The position numbers and the translations under genes were made by a program. A stretch of 5,900 nt of DNA from JAYWIG01 sp043789035 (GTDB taxonomy: Bacteria; Pseudomonadota; Gammaproteobacteria; Burkholderiales; Burkholderiaceae_E), in NCBI GenBank assembly GCA_043789035.1, contig JAYWIG010000352.1:1-5900 (forward strand), read 5' to 3'. This document shows positions 1-5,900 of this stretch, in pieces. The notes under the pieces are model-generated. The model did not search any database. It worked only from the letters and a program-made list of their open reading frames with translations, and was not told where the DNA came from. How positions within the stretch are numbered: position 1 is the stretch's first letter; every line of letters starts with the position of its first letter.

Positions 1-489
1 ATTAAGCAGGAACTGGTCACAGAAGCAGCTGTGACACGCATTATTTCAAGCCTGAAAGCGATTGCAGAACCTGCCGAGGGCAAAGGCACAGCATCACTAG
101 AAAAGCGTCTTGCAGGTCTGACCAATCAAATTGGAAGAACAGTGGACTTGGCAGCCTTGGCCGATGATCCGGTACCGGTATTGCGCAGAGTAAGAGACTT
201 GGAAGTTACGCGTTCAAACTTGCAAGAAGAAATTGAAAGAATTCGCCAGGCTAAGCTGCAGGCCAGCACCCGCAAGACAATTACGGCTGCCATGGTGAGA
301 TTAGCGCTCGAGCAGATTCTTACAGGATTGAGCGATAGCCAAGTACCGGCAATGCGACAAGCGCTGGCGGAAATTATTGAGGGTATTGAAATCGACCCCG
401 CTACGATGGTAGTGACAATTCACTACCGCATCGCAGCGGGGGATAAGCTGGCGTCCCGTAGGGGAGTCGAACCCCTGTTACAACCGTGA
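1..489 (+). CDS. C-terminal part of a probable serine site-specific recombinase (5' end outside window)
   Basis: The frame is open from base 1 (IKQELVTEAA...), so the GTG at 31 is probably internal and only the last 162 residues are seen. Visible residues about 33-85 are heptad-like and charged (LEKRLAGL, then RDLEVTRSNLQEEIERIRQAK), as in the coiled coil of large serine recombinases. A helical stretch follows, then a strand-type motif near 127-142 (GIEIDPATMVVTIHYR) resembling the end of these proteins. This matches the tail of the serine recombinase/zinc-ribbon family; the catalytic serine domain is not in the window, so the family call is inference. Residues 150-162 (LASRRGVEPLLQP) are encoded by the antisense strand of tRNA-Glu, and the UGA stop falls in its anticodon loop. 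That suggests the original C-terminus was replaced or extended when the element joined the tRNA. No terminator is visible after the stop. A degenerate remnant is also possible. Confidence 0.62.
   Translation: MKQELVTEAAVTRIISSLKAIAEPAEGKGTASLEKRLAGLTNQIGRTVDLAALADDPVPVLRRVRDLEVTRSNLQEEIERIRQAKLQASTRKTITAAMVRLALEQILTGLSDSQVPAMRQALAEIIEGIEIDPATMVVTIHYRIAAGDKLASRRGVEPLLQP
16..35. repeat. Short inverted repeat inside the recombinase frame
   Basis: GTCACAG (16-22) and CTGTGAC (29-35) form a perfect 7-bp inverted repeat with a 6-nt spacer. It is coding sequence, and no function can be assigned from the sequence alone; it may be chance. Confidence 0.4.
396..441. repeat. 46-bp imperfect palindrome (strong hairpin) 7 bp beyond the tRNA-Glu 3' end
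   Basis: The left arm 396-415 pairs with the right arm 420-441 around a 4-nt loop (CAAT, 416-419). From the loop outward there are 8 Watson-Crick pairs (GGTAGTGA/TCACTACC), a 2-nt bulge (GC, 428-429), 4 pairs (CGAT/ATCG), one mismatch (403/434), and 7 pairs (CCCCGCT/AGCGGGG). That is 19 paired positions out of 20. On the minus strand the mismatch becomes a G-U pair, so the fold is slightly better in RNA read from the tRNA side. It lies inside the recombinase reading frame. It could be a transcription stop or 3'-processing structure for the tRNA transcript, or a recombinase binding site. The bases following it on the minus strand (TCGATTTC) are not a proper U-tract, so it is not a standard intrinsic terminator. 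Confidence 0.85.
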
Positions 490-492
490 AAG
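449..492. other. Putative attachment-site junction of an integrated element (tRNA-Glu 3' half)
   Basis: This stretch runs from the tRNA CCA end to the anticodon loop, the two places within tRNA genes where integration crossovers usually occur. The recombinase-like frame abuts and enters it with its 3' end. Integrase genes at the very edge of an element beside a tRNA 3' end are a common arrangement. The exact crossover cannot be placed, because the other end of the element, with the expected direct repeat, is not in the window. Confidence 0.4.
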
Positions 493-524
493 GGTCGTGT
501 CCTAGGCCTCTAGACGAACGGGAC
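449..524 (-). tRNA. tRNA-Glu (anticodon TTC)
   Basis: The minus strand gives a full 76-nt cloverleaf. The acceptor stem is GTCCCGT/ACGGGAC with discriminator G and an encoded CCA (449-451). The D-arm has GTCTAGAGG, the anticodon loop CTTTCAC (486-492) has TTC at 488-490, and the T-arm is AGGGG-TTCGACT-CCCCT. The sequence is close to E. coli tRNA-Glu throughout. It is intact, although the 3' half also codes for the end of the recombinase on the other strand. It is the second gene of a tRNA-Ala/tRNA-Glu transcript, 52 nt after tRNA-Ala. If it is the element's integration site, the 3' part now present would have been supplied by the element. Confidence 0.97.
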
Positions 525-576
525 TTAAACTGTTTTCAACGCTGCTTTTCTAGAGTAGGCAACATCGCTTGAATAT

Positions 577-652
<76 letters not shown>

Positions 653-670
653 AAATCGTCCAAGCTCTCG

Positions 671-699
671 ATTATAGCGCCTCTAATCAGAGTCGTAAA
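671..699 (-). promoter_or_regulatory. Sigma70-type promoter of the tRNA-Ala/tRNA-Glu operon
   Basis: On the minus strand a perfect -10 hexamer TATAAT (671-676) lies 17 bp from a -35-like TTTACG (694-699, 4 of 6 matches). Transcription would start near 662-664, about 10-12 nt before the 5' end of tRNA-Ala, which is typical of tRNA leaders. The bases just after the -10 (CGAGAGC) are fairly GC-rich, as often seen in stringently controlled tRNA promoters. The -35 is 16 bp after the stop codon of the upstream membrane phosphatase gene, and no terminator is visible between them, so some read-through into the tRNAs is possible. Confidence 0.8.
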
Positions 700-715
700 G
701 TCGGGTGCATAAGAT

Positions 716-2638
716 TCACTTCTTCGAGGCGAATCTGGCCGATGCTGTCTGGTACAACGCCACGGCCTTTTCTAAAGAATCGCGGGCCTCAGGGGTATCG
801 AGTTCCGCCCTAGTTTGCGTGTCATATACCTTGGCGAACTTCTTGGGCTTAAGCTCAACCACCCTACCCTGCTCCACAATACCAACGGTTTGGTAGTTAC
901 CCAAATACGCGGCACTATTTGCTAGGCCATCTTTCAAAATGTCTTTACCAAAAAATTGCGATGTGTAGCTGATATTCAGTAAACCAAGCAAGGTGGGCGC
1001 AACATCGATTTGTGAGGAAAACTGCTCGATCTTTGCGGGGCTAATGTTGCCCGGTGAGTAAACGACCATTGGGATATGGTATTTTTCTAACGGTAAATCG
1101 CTTCTGCCCCTTGCAATCGAAGTATGGTCGGCAACGAACACAAAAACAGTATCTTTAAACCAAGGTTTTTTCTTGGCTTCTTCGACAAACTTACCAACAG
1201 CAAAATCGGTGTATTTCACTGCACCTAATCGCCCAGTGCCTGAAGGTATATCGATACGATCATTAGGGTAGGTATAGGGCCTGTGGTTAGATGTCGTCAT
1301 CACATGAGCAAAAACCTTTTTACCTTGGGCTACGCGGCTATCGATTTCACGCAGCGATAGAGTGAACAAATCTTCATCACACACGCCCCATATGTTTTCA
1401 TGATGAATATCTTTTTTATCAATTGCAGTTCTGTCGATTACTGTGTAGCCGTTACCGCCGAAAAACGATTTCATATTGTCAAAATAACTATAGCCGCCAT
1501 AGATATAAATCGATTCGTAACCTTTGCTTCGAAACACACTTCCTATCGAAAACAAATTCGCGTTATTTGGGCGCATTGGTATTGCGTGGCCGGGGGTGGG
1601 AGGTACAGATAGTGTTAGTGCTTCTAAGCCCCGTACAGTTCGCGTGCCGGTTGCGTAGAGTTGTGTAAACGCCAACCCTTCTTTTGCGAGGCGTTCATAG
1701 TTTGGCGTAACACCCTTGTTACCGCCTAACGATTCAATGAATTCAGCCCCAAAGCTTTCAATTGAGACCATGACAAGATTCAAAGGTTTTTGGGCGCCAC
1801 TTGGTAACACTTCCCTTTCAATAGGCATTTCTTTAGAGTTGGTTAAACGATAACCAGGACGCGATTCCCATTGCTTTTTCAAAACAGAAGCGGCCTGCTC
1901 ATCTGGCATAGTTTTGTAGTTAGCAGCGTAGTTGATTTGGTTGTATCGAAATGCATGGAAAAATTCCCAAGGGCCATTGCCAGCTAACTGCACTAGCTGA
2001 GGCTGCACCAAGCTTTGCTTCCAATCAGTATCAATAAAGTAAGTTGCTGAGCTAGCACTAAGCACAAGACCTAGGAAAGCCAGCCCTCGCCTTGCAAACT
2101 TAGTGCCTGCAGTTTTCAATAACCCAAATTGCGCTTTTAATGCTGGGTAGCCCAGCGCTATCGCAGCGAGGAACACACCCGCCAACATCAATGGCAAGTT
2201 GTAAGACTCACGAATATTGCCCAGCACTTCTCGACTATAGATGAGGTAATCGACAGCGATAAAGTTAAAACGCGATGAGAATTCATTCCAAAAAACAAAT
2301 TCCGAAACACTTACAAAAACTTGGCTAAGCAAGGTAGCCATGGCGACCACGATACTGAGTGCAAACAGTAGGCGATTGCCTTTAGGGGTATCGGGCAGCA
2401 GCCAATGGCATAGTGCAAAGGGTACTAAAAACCATAGCACCACACTTGCGTCATAAACAAGTCCTAAAAAAAACACCGCTAAGAGCTTTACGGGCTCAAA
2501 AATTGCGGCGTCACCATTAAACACGAGCAAACCAACGCGGGTGGCACTGTGTAGAAACATCAGCACCAGCGCCAATATCAGCAAACTTCGCAGCCGAGGC
2601 GTCAAAACTGAAAATAATGTTGAGTTACGGGGAAACAT
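716..2638 (-). CDS. LTA synthase/OpgB-like membrane protein with extracytoplasmic sulfatase-fold domain
   Basis: This is a 640-residue inner-membrane protein of the alkaline phosphatase superfamily. Counting from the ATG at 2638, about five hydrophobic segments lie at roughly 17-39, 50-78, 89-111, 147-167 and 183-203. The catalytic domain follows from about 285. Visible metal and catalytic residues are E294 in VSIES, the likely nucleophile T334 in GTRTVRG, H452 in TTSNHRPY, and D504-H505 in VADHTS; these match LtaS E255, T300, H416 and D475-H476 by motif. The C-terminal SSQIDVAPTLLGLL is also typical of the family. LtaS and OpgB move phosphoglycerol from phosphatidylglycerol onto an acceptor. 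Gram-negatives lack lipoteichoic acid, so an OpgB-like role on periplasmic glucans, or another phospho-transfer or hydrolase role, is inference. A GTG at 2698 would add 20 residues (MLPCAPLTQV...), but it overlaps the folD -35 and adds no domain. Neither start has a good Shine-Dalgarno. The gene is divergent from folD. Confidence 0.88.
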   Translation of the reverse strand: MFPRNSTLFSVLTPRLRSLLILALVLMFLHSATRVGLLVFNGDAAIFEPVKLLAVFFLGLVYDASVVLWFLVPFALCHWLLPDTPKGNRLLFALSIVVAMATLLSQVFVSVSEFVFWNEFSSRFNFIAVDYLIYSREVLGNIRESYNLPLMLAGVFLAAIALGYPALKAQFGLLKTAGTKFARRGLAFLGLVLSASSATYFIDTDWKQSLVQPQLVQLAGNGPWEFFHAFRYNQINYAANYKTMPDEQAASVLKKQWESRPGYRLTNSKEMPIEREVLPSGAQKPLNLVMVSIESFGAEFIESLGGNKGVTPNYERLAKEGLAFTQLYATGTRTVRGLEALTLSVPPTPGHAIPMRPNNANLFSIGSVFRSKGYESIYIYGGYSYFDNMKSFFGGNGYTVIDRTAIDKKDIHHENIWGVCDEDLFTLSLREIDSRVAQGKKVFAHVMTTSNHRPYTYPNDRIDIPSGTGRLGAVKYTDFAVGKFVEEAKKKPWFKDTVFVFVADHTSIARGRSDLPLEKYHIPMVVYSPGNISPAKIEQFSSQIDVAPTLLGLLNISYTSQFFGKDILKDGLANSAAYLGNYQTVGIVEQGRVVELKPKKFAKVYDTQTRAELDTPEARDSLEKAVALYQTASARFASKK

Positions 2639-2691
2639 TGCGATGAAACTTCGATTCAATAGGGCGGTGACTTGGGTAAGAGGGGCGCAAG

Positions 2692-2720
2692 GTAACACAA
2701 GCCAGCGTGCCCCCTACAAT
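2692..2720 (+). promoter_or_regulatory. Probable sigma70-type promoter of folD-prlC
   Basis: A -10-like TACAAT (2715-2720, 5 of 6) is 17 bp downstream of a -35-like GTAACA (2692-2697, 4 of 6). Transcription would start near 2727, giving a leader of about 25 nt before folD. The -35 touches the alternative GTG start of the divergent membrane protein gene, so the two genes share a compact intergenic control region. I see no clear promoter for the divergent gene. Confidence 0.5.
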
Positions 2721-2738
2721 ACAGAATAAATTTGTAAC

Positions 2739-2743
2739 AAAGG
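2739..2743 (+). promoter_or_regulatory. Ribosome binding site of folD
   Basis: AAAGG ends 9 nt before the ATG at 2753. It is a modest Shine-Dalgarno match and supports this start, which also gives the usual FolD N-terminus (M-x-x-x-x-I-D-G). Confidence 0.55.
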
Positions 2744-2752
2744 TTTACGTCT

Positions 2753-3622
2753 ATGCCCGCCACACTAATCGACGGTATTGCCCTGTCGAAATCGATTAAA
2801 GAAGAAGTTGCTAACAGAGTCGAAAAGCTCAAGTTGGCGCGAATCACGCCAAAGCTAGTGGTAGTTTTGGTGGGAGCGAACCCTGCGTCACAGGTATATG
2901 TTCGCAACAAGATAAAGGCTTGCGCGGAAGCTGGCATGGGCAGTGAACTCATTGAACTGGGTGAAACTTGCACACAAAGCGAATTGCTCGAATGCGTTGA
3001 AAGACTCAATAACGATACCTCAGTACACGGGATATTGGTACAGTTGCCGCTGCCAGCCCAACTCGATTCACACACGGTAATCGAAGCCATTGCTGCCGAA
3101 AAAGATGTTGATGGCTTTCACGTCAGTAATGCTGGTGCATTAATGGTGGGGAACCCTCGATTTAAGCCCTGTACGCCGTATGGCGTCATGAAAATGCTGG
3201 AATGGGTGCAAACGCAGGGTGGGCCTGCTTTGCGAGGTGCAGAGGCTGTTATCGTGGGTGCCAGCAATATTGTAGGCAAACCGCAAGCCATGCTGCTCTT
3301 GCAACAAGGTACCACTATCACCATATGCAATAGCAAGACCAAGGATTTAGGCGCACAAACGCGACGTGCCGATGTTTTAGTAGTGGCGACGGGTAAGGCG
3401 AAAATGGTTACCGGCGACATGATTAAAGCTGGCGCGGTGGTCATTGATGTGGGCATCAACCGAATGGAAAATGGCAAATTGTGTGGCGACGTAGATTTCG
3501 ACAGTGCCAAAGAGGTTGCGAGTTTTATTACTCCCGTGCCCGGTGGCGTGGGCCCAATGACGATTGCAATGCTGCTCATGAATACCGTGGAAGCTGCCGA
3601 GCGGCTTTTGACAACAAAATAA
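2753..3622 (+). CDS. folD: Bifunctional methylenetetrahydrofolate dehydrogenase / methenyltetrahydrofolate cyclohydrolase
   Basis: FolD is a cytosolic enzyme that oxidises 5,10-methylene-THF with NADP+ and hydrolyses the methenyl product to 10-formyl-THF, feeding purine and formyl-Met-tRNA synthesis. The 289 residues match the usual length (E. coli 288). Family motifs appear in order: GANPASQVYVRNK with catalytic Y49 and K53, GILVQLPLP with Q97 at 94-101, KDVDGFH at 117-123 with D120, PCTPYGV at 139-145, the Rossmann loop GASNIVGKP at 169-177, DVGINR at 232-237, and PVPGGVGPMT at 261-270. The stretch that usually carries a His before Ser (CHS in many homologs) reads CNSKTKDL here; E. coli also varies at this spot, so activity should be normal. 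It lies 15 bp upstream of prlC on the same strand with no terminator between them. Confidence 0.98.
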   Translation: MPATLIDGIALSKSIKEEVANRVEKLKLARITPKLVVVLVGANPASQVYVRNKIKACAEAGMGSELIELGETCTQSELLECVERLNNDTSVHGILVQLPLPAQLDSHTVIEAIAAEKDVDGFHVSNAGALMVGNPRFKPCTPYGVMKMLEWVQTQGGPALRGAEAVIVGASNIVGKPQAMLLLQQGTTITICNSKTKDLGAQTRRADVLVVATGKAKMVTGDMIKAGAVVIDVGINRMENGKLCGDVDFDSAKEVASFITPVPGGVGPMTIAMLLMNTVEAAERLLTTK

Positions 3623-3637
3623 CTTAACGAAAAAACA

Positions 3638-5755
3638 ATGACCAACATCACTAATCCACTCCTAGCGATGGGCAGCAATTTGCCCCCATTCGATCAATTT
3701 AAACCAGCATTCATCTCAGAAGCGGTGGACGTGCTTATCGATGCTGCTCAGAAGAGCGTCGAGCTTGCCACAGCCGATTCCTTGGCGGCTACTTGGGCAG
3801 CGCTCGTACTTCCAATCGAAGAAAGTACCGAAAAGCTTAGCCGTGCTTGGGGCATGGTGAGTCATTTGAATGGCGTTGCTGACTCCAAAGAGCTGCGTGA
3901 GGCCTACAACGCCGAACTGCCAAAAGTAACTCAGTTCTGGACAAGCCTTTCACAAAACTTAAAACTTTTCGAGAAGTACAAGCTATTAAAAGCATCGAGC
4001 GAATGGGCTATATTAAACACAGCCCAGCGCAAAGCTATCGATAACGCAGTTCGAGGCTTCAAGCTTGGTGGTGCAGAACTTGTTGGAGAGCCAAGAGAGC
4101 GCTATGCAGCCATTGCCGACAGAGCCGCGGAGCTACAGCAAAAATTTTCTGAAAATGTTCTCGATGCAACGAATGCGTTTGAAATTATTATTACCGATGA
4201 AACTCAACTAAAAGGCATTCCGTCTGATGCTTTGTCGGCTGCTAGAGAGAGTTCTAAAACCAACGGAAAAACCGATGCGGAGAAAAACGGCTGGCGCTTT
4301 ACTTTGCAGTTCCCGTCGTACTTTCCCATCATGCAATACGGCGAAAATCGCGCACTGCGTGAAACGCTATATAAAGCCAATGTTGTTCGCGCCTCTGAGC
4401 TATCGGCAAGTTTAGGTACAACTGACAAACCTGAACTAAACAACAGCCCCGTGATTCAGGAAATCATGTCCTTGCGGCAAGAGGAATCGGAGCTTTTGGG
4501 ATACAAGAACTTTGCGGAAGTATCACTCGTGCCCAAGATGGCCGAAAGCCCGGAACAGGTAGAAGCTTTCCTCCTTGATCTCGCCACAAAAGCTCGAGCT
4601 CAAGCGCAGAAAGATTTAGAAGAAGTTAAGCAGTTTGCAGCGGAAAAACTTGGGTTAACTGATCTTCAATCATGGGACATCCCTTTTGTCAGCGAGAAAC
4701 TTAAAGCTGAGCGCTATTCGTTTTCCGACACGGAAGTGAAAGAGTATTTCACCGTGGAAAGGGTACTGGCGGGTTTGTTCAGGCAAATCGAGAAACTATT
4801 CAACGTAAAAATATCGACAGACGTTGCGGCCACTTGGCACCCAGATGTTCGCTTTTACAAGATCGAACGAGCGACAAAAACCATTGGCCAGTTCTATCTC
4901 GATTTATATTCACGCCAGAGCAAGCGCCCTGGCGCATGGATGGACGATGCCCGAGGCCGCGCAGTAAAGCCGCACCGCTCACAAACACCCGTAGCTTATT
5001 TAACATGCAATTTCCAAGCTCCCTTTACACCTGAAGGCTTGCCTGAAACTACCAAGGTTTCTCTATTAAGCCACGATGACGTGATTACTCTTTTCCACGA
5101 ATTTGGCCACGGTTTACATCATATGCTGACGCAAGTGAATGAAATTGCAGTGTCTGGTATTAGCGGCGTCGAATGGGATGCCGTTGAGTTGCCTAGCCAG
5201 TTCATGGAAAACTTCTGCTGGGATTGGAATATTGTTGAAAGCATGACAGCCCATGTAAAAACTGGCCAGCCAATGGGCAAAGCTTTGTTCGACAAAATGA
5301 CAGCAGCGAAAAACTTCCAAAGTGGTTTACAAACGCTTAGACAAGTCGAATTCGCATTATTCGATATGCGCTTACATCGTGATTGGAAATCGATTGCCGC
5401 ATCGAGTGACAACCCGACTAAAACCTTACTCGAAAAAGTGCGAGCTGAAGTAGCAGTAGTTGTGCCGCCAGCGTTCAATCGATTCCAAAATTCCTTCTCT
5501 CACATTTTTGGCGGCGGGTATGCGGCAGGCTACTACAGCTACAAATGGGCAGAAGTATTGTCAGCCGATTGCTATGCCGCCTTCGAAGAAGCAGGAGCCG
5601 AAAAAGAGCAAGAAATTGGCGCCAAGTTCTTGCGTGAAATACTCGAAGTGGGCGGAAGTAGACCGGCTATCGACTCTTTCCGCGCGTTCAGGGGGCGTGA
5701 TCCACAAATTGATGCGCTCCTTCGTCATAATGGAATTGCTGTAGTTTCGGCTTAA
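3638..5755 (+). CDS. prlC: Oligopeptidase A (M3 family zinc metallopeptidase)
   Basis: PrlC/OpdA is a cytosolic thimet-type endopeptidase that degrades short peptides, including cleaved signal peptides. The 705 residues compare with 680 in E. coli, and similarity runs end to end from the N-terminal TNPLL and SHLNGV to the C-terminal FRGRDPQIDALLRH. The catalytic site is HEFGH at 487-491, so Zn ligands H487 and H491 with general base E488, and third ligand E517 in DAVELPSQFMEN. The substrate-binding motif FSHIFGGGYAAGYYSYKW is at 620-637; H622, Y628, Y632 and Y635 correspond to the conserved His and Tyr residues of the family. The ATG at 3638 is chosen because MTNITNPLL resembles the E. coli MTNPLL; an in-frame ATG at 3668 is less likely. 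The spacer from folD (CTTAACGAAAAAACA) has no good Shine-Dalgarno, so translation may depend on coupling to folD. Confidence 0.97.
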   Translation: MTNITNPLLAMGSNLPPFDQFKPAFISEAVDVLIDAAQKSVELATADSLAATWAALVLPIEESTEKLSRAWGMVSHLNGVADSKELREAYNAELPKVTQFWTSLSQNLKLFEKYKLLKASSEWAILNTAQRKAIDNAVRGFKLGGAELVGEPRERYAAIADRAAELQQKFSENVLDATNAFEIIITDETQLKGIPSDALSAARESSKTNGKTDAEKNGWRFTLQFPSYFPIMQYGENRALRETLYKANVVRASELSASLGTTDKPELNNSPVIQEIMSLRQEESELLGYKNFAEVSLVPKMAESPEQVEAFLLDLATKARAQAQKDLEEVKQFAAEKLGLTDLQSWDIPFVSEKLKAERYSFSDTEVKEYFTVERVLAGLFRQIEKLFNVKISTDVAATWHPDVRFYKIERATKTIGQFYLDLYSRQSKRPGAWMDDARGRAVKPHRSQTPVAYLTCNFQAPFTPEGLPETTKVSLLSHDDVITLFHEFGHGLHHMLTQVNEIAVSGISGVEWDAVELPSQFMENFCWDWNIVESMTAHVKTGQPMGKALFDKMTAAKNFQSGLQTLRQVEFALFDMRLHRDWKSIAASSDNPTKTLLEKVRAEVAVVVPPAFNRFQNSFSHIFGGGYAAGYYSYKWAEVLSADCYAAFEEAGAEKEQEIGAKFLREILEVGGSRPAIDSFRAFRGRDPQIDALLRHNGIAVVSA

Positions 5756-5811
5756 GTTCTTTCGACCTATAGTTACTACCGCAAAAAGATTCATTTATCA
5801 ACGGAGTATCT

Positions 5812-5900
5812 ATGAGACTGAAAAAATTACTGTTATCGACGCTAACAGTGAGTTTGTTGTGTGTAGGCGCTGCGGCCCATGCAACCTACAAGTGGGTAGG
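5812..5900 (+). CDS. Start of a secreted protein, probably DUF4124 family (3' end outside window)
   Basis: Only 29 residues are visible. MRLKKLLLSTLTVSLLCVGAA is a typical Sec signal peptide: a positive n-region (R2, K4, K5), a hydrophobic core, and a signal peptidase I site after A-H-A (22-24). The mature protein starts TYKWV, which is how the DUF4124 domain of gammaproteobacterial periplasmic proteins usually begins (YKWVDxxG...). That family has no settled function. A good Shine-Dalgarno GGAG (5803-5806) is 5 nt before the ATG. The gene follows prlC by 56 bp without a visible terminator. A weak TATAGT at 5768-5773 could be a -10, but it has no convincing -35 partner, so read-through from folD-prlC is equally possible. 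Confidence 0.65.
   Translation, partial: MRLKKLLLSTLTVSLLCVGAAAHATYKWV

Noticed and set aside
16..35. CRP-like site
   Set aside because: The half-sites are TCACA then TGTGA, the reverse of the TGTGA...TCACA order, and the site is within a coding region.
396..441. Calling the palindrome a standard Rho-independent terminator
   Set aside because: Neither strand has a run of T directly after the stem.
449..524. tRNA-Glu as a broken remnant caused by integration
   Set aside because: All stems pair and the anticodon, T-loop and CCA are intact, so the gene appears functional.
1400..1668. Two overlapping plus-strand frames inside the membrane phosphatase gene
   Set aside because: They are antisense to the conserved catalytic domain and look like random translations.
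2656..3090. 144-codon open frame on the minus strand over the start of folD
   Set aside because: It is antisense to a well-supported folD, is rich in Ser/Thr/Cys without domain character, and would also cover the intergenic promoter region.
3118..3678. 186-codon open frame on the minus strand over the end of folD
   Set aside because: It is a shadow of the folD coding sequence; no recognisable family or ribosome binding site.
5119..5478. 119-codon open frame on the minus strand over prlC
   Set aside because: It is antisense to the catalytic region of prlC and has no domain features.
5756..5811. Intrinsic terminator or clear promoter between prlC and the last gene
   Set aside because: No stem-loop with a U-run is present; TATAGT at 5768 lacks a convincing -35.
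5812..5900. Lipoprotein signal for the last gene (Cys at residue 17)
   Set aside because: The residues before Cys are S-L-L; lipoboxes need a small residue at -1. The A-H-A signal peptidase I site fits better.

Overview
This window looks like chromosomal DNA from a gammaproteobacterium of moderate GC content. The evidence is an oligopeptidase A (PrlC/OpdA) very close in motifs and length to the enterobacterial protein, an E. coli-type FolD, a proteobacterial tRNA-Ala(GGC)/tRNA-Glu(TTC) pair with encoded CCA ends, and the start of what looks like a DUF4124 periplasmic protein. A marine Cellvibrio/Teredinibacter-like relative is possible, but that is a guess; nothing in the window fixes the genus.

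Layout. Positions 1-489 (+) hold the C-terminal end of a larger protein that resembles the coiled-coil tail of a serine site-specific recombinase. Its last 13 codons and its stop lie inside the 3' half of the tRNA-Glu gene, on the opposite strand. This is the geometry of a mobile element joined to a tRNA 3' end, with the element extending left out of the window. Just outside the tRNA 3' end, still inside the recombinase frame, is a 46-bp imperfect palindrome (396-441), the most striking non-coding structure here. Positions 449-652 (-) hold tRNA-Glu and tRNA-Ala, transcribed right to left from a good sigma70-type promoter at 671-699. Positions 716-2638 (-) encode a five-helix membrane protein with an extracytoplasmic LtaS/OpgB-like phosphatase/sulfatase-fold domain. 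Divergent from it, folD (2753-3622, +) and prlC (3638-5755, +) are 15 bp apart and probably form an operon. At 5812 a secreted protein with a DUF4124-like start begins and runs off the window. No gene-free stretch exceeds 300 bases; the spacers 525-576, 653-715, 2639-2752, 3623-3637 and 5756-5811 hold only the sites listed.

How it works together. The right two thirds are ordinary core genes: one-carbon metabolism (FolD), cytosolic peptide turnover (PrlC), and an envelope-modifying transferase or hydrolase. The left end is a boundary between core genome and a probable integrated element. The recombinase mRNA would be antisense to the 3' half of tRNA-Glu, and the tRNA transcript would run directly into the antisense strand of the recombinase gene, where it meets the palindrome. 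No complete new system can be claimed, because the rest of the element is outside the window.
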